Origin: Solwaraspora sp. WMMD406
GTDB lineage: Bacteria > Actinomycetota > Actinomycetes > Mycobacteriales > Micromonosporaceae
Direction: 5' to 3'
DNA length: 64,000 nucleotides
Assembly (NCBI RefSeq): GCF_029626025.1
Contig: NZ_JARUBF010000001.1
Coordinates: 4,340,001 to 4,404,000 of the forward strand
Below, in pieces: positions 58,746 to 64,000 of the stretch. A program made the translations under genes and the position numbers. A model generated the notes under the pieces. The model saw only the letters and a list, made by a program, of their open reading frames with translations, had not been told where the DNA came from and made no database searches. Position 1 is the first letter of the stretch. Every line of letters begins with the position of its first letter.

Positions 58746-59833
58746 GAGGGCACCGGTCCGGTGATCGGAGCGGCCGGCACCGTCGGAGCGGGTGACGGTG
58801 GCGCGGGCGGCACGATCGGGGCGGGCGGGGACGCCGCCGACCCGGAAGCGGCTGCGGGTTCGTGGGCGGCGGCGATCTCCTTGAGGCGTTGGATCACCAT
58901 CTCCCGTACCTCCGGCGGGTCGACCACCCGGATGTCGGCGCCGTAGCCGGCGAGGTTCGCGGCCAGGGTCTCCGGCTCGGCGTACCGCAGGGTGAGCCGG
59001 TCGCCGTCGGGGGACGGGTCGCACGATTCCGCCCACCGGCGCAGTCCGGCGGCCCGGCCGTGGCGGGCCAGCACGGTCGCCACGCCGGTGCGCTCCACCG
59101 GTCCGGACCAGCGGGCGACATGGCTGATCAGGTCGATGTCGGTCGGCACGGAGTAGGCGCCGGGGCGGCCGGTGACCCGGACCGTGCCAACCACCCGGGA
59201 CAGCCGGAAGCAGCGGGTCGCCGCGCGGTCCAGGTCGTGACCGACGACGTACCAGCGGCCCCGCCAGCAGACCACGCCCCAGGGCTGCAGCCGTCGCTGG
59301 GTGGGTCCGTCTCCGCTGGGTACCCGGTATTCGAAGACGACCACCCGCCGGTCCCGGGCCGCCGCGGTCAGCGCGGCGAACGCGGGATCGACCGTGACCA
59401 CCGGCTCCACCCCGAAGGTGGCGTGCGGGTCGACGTCCACCCCGGCCGCGCGCAGCTTGGCCAGACCGGAGGACGCGGCCGCGGCGAGCCCGGCGTGCTG
59501 CCAGAGCCGGGCGGCGATGCCGACGGCCGCCGCTTCGTCGGGCTCCAACAGGATGTCCGGCAGAGCGTATTCGCGGTGCGCGATGCGGTAACCGGGCTCG
59601 GTGTCGAAGGCGCTGGCGGTCCCGGTCTCCAGCGGCACGCCGAGGTCGCGCAGTTCGGCCTTGTCGCGTTCGAACTTGCGCTGGAACGCCTCGTGGTCGC
59701 GGGCGTCGGTCGGATCGTGTTCGTAGCCGGGTACGGTCGCGGCGATCTGCGCGGCGGTCAGGAACCGCCGCGTCGAGAGCAGGCAGATCACCAGATTGAC
59801 CAGGCGCTCGGTCCGGGTGCGGGACACGGCCAC
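58742..59833 (-). CDS. pafB: PafB, WYL-domain DNA-damage transcription activator subunit
   Basis: 363 residues. Winged HTH (RTERLVNLVICLLSTRRFLTAAQI, then FQRKFERDKAELRDLGVPLE). The WYL core reads VVVFEYRVPSGDGPTQRRLQPWGVVCWRGRWYVVGHD, with the W-R-G-R-W-Y signature, and FRLSRVVG after it. WCX-type C-terminus followed by a Pro/Ala-rich tail. First gene of the pafB-pafC-tatA-tatC-DGK cluster. Its partner PafC is encoded in the overlapping next gene. Confidence 0.93.
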   Translation of the reverse strand: MAVSRTRTERLVNLVICLLSTRRFLTAAQIAATVPGYEHDPTDARDHEAFQRKFERDKAELRDLGVPLETGTASAFDTEPGYRIAHREYALPDILLEPDEAAAVGIAARLWQHAGLAAAASSGLAKLRAAGVDVDPHATFGVEPVVTVDPAFAALTAAARDRRVVVFEYRVPSGDGPTQRRLQPWGVVCWRGRWYVVGHDLDRAATRCFRLSRVVGTVRVTGRPGAYSVPTDIDLISHVARWSGPVERTGVATVLARHGRAAGLRRWAESCDPSPDGDRLTLRYAEPETLAANLAGYGADIRVVDPPEVREMVIQRLKEIAAAHEPAAASGSAASPPAPIVPPAPPSPAPTVPAAPITGPVPS

Positions 59834-60025
59834 GACGCTAGCAGTGTCGCGGCCGTCTGCTGGTACGCGGCACCCATCCAGTCGCGGATTAGCCCGCTAT
59901 GGGCAGTTAGACCGATTCATGCCGTACGACTCCGCGCCAGACCCCGCGCCCGACCCCGTCCCCGGCCGGCGGATTTCGACGGGCCACCACCGGACACCCG
60001 ACCGGCATCGGTTAGCGTGCCCCGG

Positions 60026-61120
60026 ATGGTGCGATGGCGCAGCGGTACGGTCACCGCGATCCGGCGACGGTGGACCGGAGCGGTCGAACTCGACGCGGAG
60101 GTCGACGGTTCGCCGTTCCGCGCCCTCGCCTACCCGGAACTGGTCGGCGAGCCGGCCGTCGGCGACCGGGTGCTCCTCAACGTCGGCGCGCTGGTGATGG
60201 GCCTCGGCACCGGCGGCTACGCGCTGGTGGTGGCGATCCCGGACCGGCTACCGGTGGATCCGCCGGAGGACGGCCGCGACCGTCGGTCCGGCCACGTGGT
60301 CAAGGCGCGGTACACCCCGCTGCAGGCAATCGTGCTCGGCGTCGACGAGGAAGCCTCGCCGCATCGGCCGCTGCTCGTCGACGCCGACGACCTCGGCGGG
60401 ATGCCGGTCGTCACCGCCGACCTGCACTCGGCGCTGCCGGCGATCCTGGCCGGCGCGCTCGCCGACCGGCCAGGCCTGCGGATCGCGTACGTGATGACCG
60501 ACGGCGGGGCGCTGCCCGCCGGCTTCTCCCGCACACTGGCCGCCCTGGCCGATCTGCTGGCCGGCACGGTCACCGTCGGCCAGAGCTTCGGTGGCGATCT
60601 GGAGGCGACCACCGTCCACAGCGGGCTGCTGGCCGCCCGGTACGTACTGCGTGCCGACCTGACCGTCGTCGCGCAGGGCCCCGGAAACCTGGGGACCGGG
60701 ACCCGCTGGGGATTCTCCGGCGTGGGTACGGGCGAAGCCGTCAACGCCGCCGCCGCCCTCGGCGGACGACCGGTCGGTGCCCTGCGGATCTCCGGTGCCG
60801 ACCCCCGACCCCGCCACCACGGGCTGTCCCATCACAGCGGTACGGCGTATGGCCGGGTGGCCCTGGCCGGCGCCGACCTGGTCGTACCGGATCCGCTGCC
60901 ACCGGATCTGGCCGACGCGGTCGACGCCGCGCTGACCGAACTCGAGGCGGTCGCTGCCGGTCGCCATCGGGTGGTCCGCGTCCCGATCGACGGACTGGAC
61001 AGCGCGCTGCGCGCCAGCCCGGTGCCGCTGCGCACGATGGGGCGTGACCTCGACGGCGACCCCGCTTACTTCCTGGCCTGCGCGGTCGCCGGCCGGCACG
61101 CCGCCGGCCTGGTGGCCTGA
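60026..61120 (+). CDS. DUF3866 family protein
   Basis: 364 residues from ATG 60026; TAGCGT 7-8 nt upstream suggests a leaderless start. Recognisable DUF3866 features: GTGGYALVVA near the N-terminal strand region, ADLHSALPAILAG, AYVMTDGGALPAGFSR, VTVGQSFGGDLEATTVHSGL and GPGNLGTGTRWGFSGV. The many conserved His/Asp/Gly motifs look enzymatic, but no activity is known. The gene is a common neighbour of the Pup/proteasome cluster in actinobacteria. Convergent with the small membrane protein gene. Confidence 0.85.
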   Translation: MVRWRSGTVTAIRRRWTGAVELDAEVDGSPFRALAYPELVGEPAVGDRVLLNVGALVMGLGTGGYALVVAIPDRLPVDPPEDGRDRRSGHVVKARYTPLQAIVLGVDEEASPHRPLLVDADDLGGMPVVTADLHSALPAILAGALADRPGLRIAYVMTDGGALPAGFSRTLAALADLLAGTVTVGQSFGGDLEATTVHSGLLAARYVLRADLTVVAQGPGNLGTGTRWGFSGVGTGEAVNAAAALGGRPVGALRISGADPRPRHHGLSHHSGTAYGRVALAGADLVVPDPLPPDLADAVDAALTELEAVAAGRHRVVRVPIDGLDSALRASPVPLRTMGRDLDGDPAYFLACAVAGRHAAGLVA

Positions 61121-61202
61121 ACCTGCCCGGCGGGCCGACCAGTGATCGGGTTCGCTGATCACGTTCGGTGATCAGCTTCAGTGGTCAGCCGAGGATCATC
61201 GG

Positions 61203-61529
61203 TCAGCTGAGGACGATTAGCATCGCCCACGCGGCCAGGATCAGCCCGAGCGCCAGCGCGAGCACCCAGGTGGGGACGGTGTACTCGCCCCGGCGGTTAC
61301 GAGCGATCTCTTCGGCGATCTTGTTGCGGCGGCGTTCGACCCAGTTCTCCCGTCGAGGGAACGGGCTCCACGGCGAGCGAGGCGCGTCGCCGGGGCCGGA
61401 CGCCACCGGATCGGTACGCGACGAGGCGCCGTCGCGCCGGCCAGCGTCCGGTTCCGGACGCCCGGGCGACCGAGCGGCCCCCGGGGCGGCATCAGCCGAC
61501 GGCACCTCGGGACGAGTGGGATCAGTCAT
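61203..61529 (-). CDS. Small C-terminally anchored membrane protein next to pafA
   Basis: 108 residues. A long Pro/Ala/Ser/Asp-rich disordered N-terminus is followed by a basic helix (ENWVERRRNKIAEEIARNRRGE) and a C-terminal membrane helix (VPTWVLALALGLILAAWAMLIV). It has no recognised domain. It follows pafA by 26 bp on the same strand, so it is probably co-transcribed. A tail-anchored topology with cytoplasmic N-terminus is predicted. Confidence 0.75.
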   Translation of the reverse strand: MTDPTRPEVPSADAAPGAARSPGRPEPDAGRRDGASSRTDPVASGPGDAPRSPWSPFPRRENWVERRRNKIAEEIARNRRGEYTVPTWVLALALGLILAAWAMLIVLS

Positions 61530-61555
61530 AGCGGGTCGAGCCTACCCAGGCTTCG

Positions 61556-62914
61556 TCACATGCTGGCGATCAGCCGCTCCACGCGTTCGTCGTAAGCCCG
61601 GAACGGGTCCTTGCACAGAACGGTCCGCTGCGCCTGGTCGTTCAACTTCAGGTGTACCCAGTCGACGGTGAAGTCGCGGCGCTTCTCCTGGGCGTGCCGG
61701 ATGAACTCCCCACGTAGCCGCGCCCGGGTGGTCTGCGGCGGCGTCTCCTTGGCCTCGAAGATCTCCGGATCGGTCGCGATCCGGTCCACCTGGCCACGCC
61801 GTTCGAGCAAGGCGTACAGACCCCGACCCCGACGCAGGTCGTGGTAGGCGAGATCCATCTGGGCGATCCGGGGGTGCGACAACGGCAGATCGTGCTTGCG
61901 CTGGTACCGCTCGATCAGCTTCAACTTCGTCACCCAGTCGATCTCGCGGGCGACCGGGTCCAGATCGCCGGTCTCCACCGCCCTCAGCACCCGGCCCCAC
62001 AACTCCACGACCCGCTTGGCGGTCTGGTCGCCGCCCCGGCGCTCGACGAACTCGGTCGCCCTGGCCAGGTATTCCTGCTGGATCTCCAGCGCGCTGACCT
62101 CCTTGTTGGAGGCGAGTCGGATCTTGCGGCGGCCGGTGATGTCGTGCGACACCTCACGGATCGCCCGGATCGGGTTCTCCAGCGACAGGTCCCGCATCAC
62201 CACGCCCGCCTCGATCATCCGCAGCACGATGTCCGCGCTGCCGACCTTGAGCAACGTGGTGACCTCGTTCATGTTGGAGTCGCCGACGATCACGTGCAGC
62301 CGGCGGTACCGTTCGGCGTCGGCGTGCGGCTCGTCACGGGTGTTGATGATCGGCCGGGACCGGGTGGTGGCCGACGAGACCCCCTCCCAGATGTGTTCGG
62401 CCCGTTGCGACAGGCAGTAGACCGCCCCGCGGGGCGTCTGGAGGACCTTACCGGCACCGCAGATCAGCTGCCGGGTGACCAGGAACGGGATCAGCACGTC
62501 AGCCAGCCGGCCGAACTCCCCGTGCCGGGAGACCAGGTAGTTCTCGTGGCAGCCGTACGAGTTGCCCGCCGAATCGGTGTTGTTCTTGAACAGGTAGATC
62601 TCGCCGGCGATCCCCTCGTCGTGCAGCCGCTTCTCGGCGTCGACCAGCAACCCCTCCAGGATCCGTTCCCCCGCCCGGTCGTGCGCGACCAGGTCGGTCA
62701 CCGAGTCGCACTCCGGGGTCGCGTACTCCGGGTGGGAACCGACGTCAAGGTAGAGCCGGGCACCGTTGCGCAGGAAGACGTTGCTGGACCGCCCCCAGGA
62801 GACCACCCGGCGGAACAGGTAACGCGCCACCTCGTCCGGGGACAGCCGCCGCTGGCCGCGGTAGGTGCAGGTGACACCGTACTCGGTTTCGAGCCCGAAA
62901 ATTCGCCGTTCCAT
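61556..62914 (-). CDS. pafA: Pup-protein ligase PafA
   Basis: 452 residues, full length. The N-terminus [16 protein letters not shown] carries the carboxylate-amine-ligase-like active-site Glu. [24 protein letters not shown] and [31 protein letters not shown] are the hallmark blocks (key NNTDS-GNSYG-HENY and TRSRPI). Ends [13 protein letters not shown]. It attaches the C-terminal Glu of Pup to substrate lysines using ATP, marking them for the mycobacterial-type proteasome. A retained [17 protein letters not shown] block and the C-terminal domain agree with PafA rather than Dop, which has a longer N-terminal loop. Confidence 0.97.
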   Translation of the reverse strand: MERRIFGLETEYGVTCTYRGQRRLSPDEVARYLFRRVVSWGRSSNVFLRNGARLYLDVGSHPEYATPECDSVTDLVAHDRAGERILEGLLVDAEKRLHDEGIAGEIYLFKNNTDSAGNSYGCHENYLVSRHGEFGRLADVLIPFLVTRQLICGAGKVLQTPRGAVYCLSQRAEHIWEGVSSATTRSRPIINTRDEPHADAERYRRLHVIVGDSNMNEVTTLLKVGSADIVLRMIEAGVVMRDLSLENPIRAIREVSHDITGRRKIRLASNKEVSALEIQQEYLARATEFVERRGGDQTAKRVVELWGRVLRAVETGDLDPVAREIDWVTKLKLIERYQRKHDLPLSHPRIAQMDLAYHDLRRGRGLYALLERRGQVDRIATDPEIFEAKETPPQTTRARLRGEFIRHAQEKRRDFTVDWVHLKLNDQAQRTVLCKDPFRAYDERVERLIASM

Positions 62915-62975
62915 GACCAGACATTAGCTGCCCGGGGCGGTCTGTGGTCAGTCTCTTCCCCCGCGAGCTCGGCGA

Positions 62976-63001
62976 CACCGGCCGGCGAGGTCCGGCCGGT
63001 G
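62976..63001 (-). terminator. Hairpin after rfbC
   Basis: CACCGGCCG (62976-62984) and CGGCCGGTG (62993-63001) pair perfectly with an 8-nt loop, 3 bp after the rfbC stop on the minus strand. Confidence 0.55.
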
Positions 63002-63004
63002 CGC

Positions 63005-63628
63005 TCAGCGCAGCGGCGGGTACGGCGACTCGCCGCTGTCCAGCCGGGCGACGAACTCCTGGCAGCGGCCGTAGTCCGGCAGCGTCCCGTCCGACAGGGC
63101 CTGCGCCAGGGTCGGGGCAGCGTCGTCGCGGGCGGACAGCTGCGGCGAGTCCACCGGCCAGTCGATCGCGAGATCGGGGTCGAGCGGATGGATGCCGTGT
63201 TCGCCGCGCGGGTTGTACGTGGTGGAGCAGAGATAGGCCAACGTGGCGTCGTCGGTCATCGAACAGAACCCGTGGCCAAGCCCTTCGCTCAGATAGACGG
63301 CCCGACGGTCCACGTCGTCGAGTCGCACCGCGGTCCACCGGCCGAAGGTCGGCGATCCGGTCCGCAGGTCCACGATCACGTCCACCACGGCACCCCGTAC
63401 GCAGCTGACGTACTTGGCCTGACCCGGCGGCACATCGGCGAAGTGGATGCCGCGCACCACCCCCTGCGCGGAGACGGACAGGTTGCCCTGGGCCAGCCGC
63501 AGCGGATGGCCCACCGCCTCGGCCAGCTGATCGAAGCGGTACCACTCCATGAACAACCCGCGTGGATCGCCGTGCTGCTGCCCGGTGATCTCCCACGCCC
63601 CGGCGATGTCCAGTTCACGAATCTTCAT
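63005..63628 (-). CDS. rfbC: dTDP-4-dehydrorhamnose 3,5-epimerase
   Basis: 207 residues of the RmlC cupin family: [27 protein letters not shown] (catalytic His), [31 protein letters not shown] and [21 protein letters not shown]. It epimerises C3 and C5 of dTDP-4-keto-6-deoxyglucose in dTDP-L-rhamnose or related deoxysugar synthesis. ATG 63628 overlaps the rfbA stop (ATGA). Whether the locus serves cell-wall rhamnose or a natural-product sugar is decided by genes outside the window. Confidence 0.95.
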   Translation of the reverse strand: MKIRELDIAGAWEITGQQHGDPRGLFMEWYRFDQLAEAVGHPLRLAQGNLSVSAQGVVRGIHFADVPPGQAKYVSCVRGAVVDVIVDLRTGSPTFGRWTAVRLDDVDRRAVYLSEGLGHGFCSMTDDATLAYLCSTTYNPRGEHGIHPLDPDLAIDWPVDSPQLSARDDAAPTLAQALSDGTLPDYGRCQEFVARLDSGESPYPPLR

Positions 63629-64000
63629 CGGTCCTCCTCACCACGGGTGGCGCCGGCCAGCCGGTGATCCTGCCGCTCCGCCAGCAGACTCAGCAGATAG
63701 TCGCCGTAGCCGCTCTTGGTCAACGGCTCGGCGAGCGCCCGCAGCCGCGCGTCGTCGATCAGCCCCGCCCGCCAGGCGACCTCCTCGACACAGCCGATCT
63801 TCATCCCCTGACGCTCCTCGATCACCCGGACGAACTCGGCCGCCTGCATCATCGAGGTGAAGGTGCCGGTGTCCAGCCAGGCCGTACCCCGGTCCAGGAC
63901 GGTCACCGACAGCTGACCCGCCGTCCGGTACGCCTCGTTGACCGCCGTGATCTCCAACTCGCCCCGGGCGCTCGGGGTCAGACCCGCCGCGATCTCGACC
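63625..64000 (-). CDS. rfbA: Glucose-1-phosphate thymidylyltransferase, 3' part (5' end beyond window)
   Basis: The last 124 residues are visible, read from the window edge: [58 protein letters not shown] (key RGxAWLDTGT and KxGCxEEVAWR) and [11 protein letters not shown]. These are diagnostic RmlA motifs. The enzyme makes dTDP-glucose, the first step before RmlB/C/D. Translationally coupled to rfbC. Confidence 0.95.
   Translation of the reverse strand, partial: VEIAAGLTPSARGELEITAVNEAYRTAGQLSVTVLDRGTAWLDTGTFTSMMQAAEFVRVIEERQGMKIGCVEEVAWRAGLIDDARLRALAEPLTKSGYGDYLLSLLAERQDHRLAGATRGEEDR

Overview
This is a high-GC actinobacterial chromosome segment. PafA with the PafB/PafC pair, TatA/TatC, RbpA, an Lnt/polyprenol-mannose synthase pair, HelY and many GTG or leaderless-type starts point to an actinomycete, most likely of the Micromonosporaceae. 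The family assignment is inference; no rRNA or tRNA was seen.

Left third (1-31 kb): a mosaic of small accessory and stress genes. They include APH-fold kinases (two intact, two decayed), a secreted M15 peptidase, an AraC-type regulator with a 3' frameshift, proline iminopeptidase, and a MerR regulator with a 19-bp-spacer promoter. A minus-strand operon (9298-6773) encodes a DUF234-type ATPase/nuclease, a small protein and an AbiEii-type nucleotidyltransferase behind a perfect 14-bp inverted repeat. Next come an ArsR/CDF metal-efflux pair, a PLP dehydratase, a secreted serine protease, an unusual Hsp70-like/membrane/beta-propeller protein, thymidine kinase, an AidB-like acyl-CoA dehydrogenase, two TerC proteins (one behind a yybP-ykoY-type Mn riboswitch), an orphan tyrosine recombinase, an SDR, Hsp20 under a HAIR operator, and an RHH-ClpN fusion. 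A deletion scar joins two headless genes near 28.34 kb.

Middle (31-46 kb): an HNH endonuclease, a 44-bp AT-rich palindrome, a coiled-coil protein, rbpA behind a SigR-type promoter, fxsA, and the lnt-polyprenol mannosyltransferase pair. A promoter-to-terminator interval of about 335 nt without a convincing ORF is a candidate ncRNA or long leader. The B12/radical-SAM lysine pathway follows: kamA on the plus strand, and divergently kdd, an amidohydrolase, kamD, kamE, kal and a GlmL-type ATPase, with start/stop overlaps throughout. The thiolase-like cleavage enzyme Kce is not in the window. The + strand here is markedly C-rich whichever way the genes point.

Right third (46-64 kb): CsbD, an Lrp/AsnC regulator, an acyl-CoA dehydrogenase, a DUF4037 nucleotidyltransferase-like protein, a FEN-type 5'-3' exonuclease, an MHYT membrane sensor, HelY and a HAD hydrolase. 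The conserved pafB-pafC-(small coiled-coil protein)-tatA-tatC-diacylglycerol-kinase cluster follows, then DUF3866, pafA with a small membrane protein, and the start of a dTDP-rhamnose locus (rfbC and partial rfbA) that runs off the end.

Most intergenic gaps at convergent ends contain long perfect GC-rich hairpins that probably act as terminators; several lie over stop codons.
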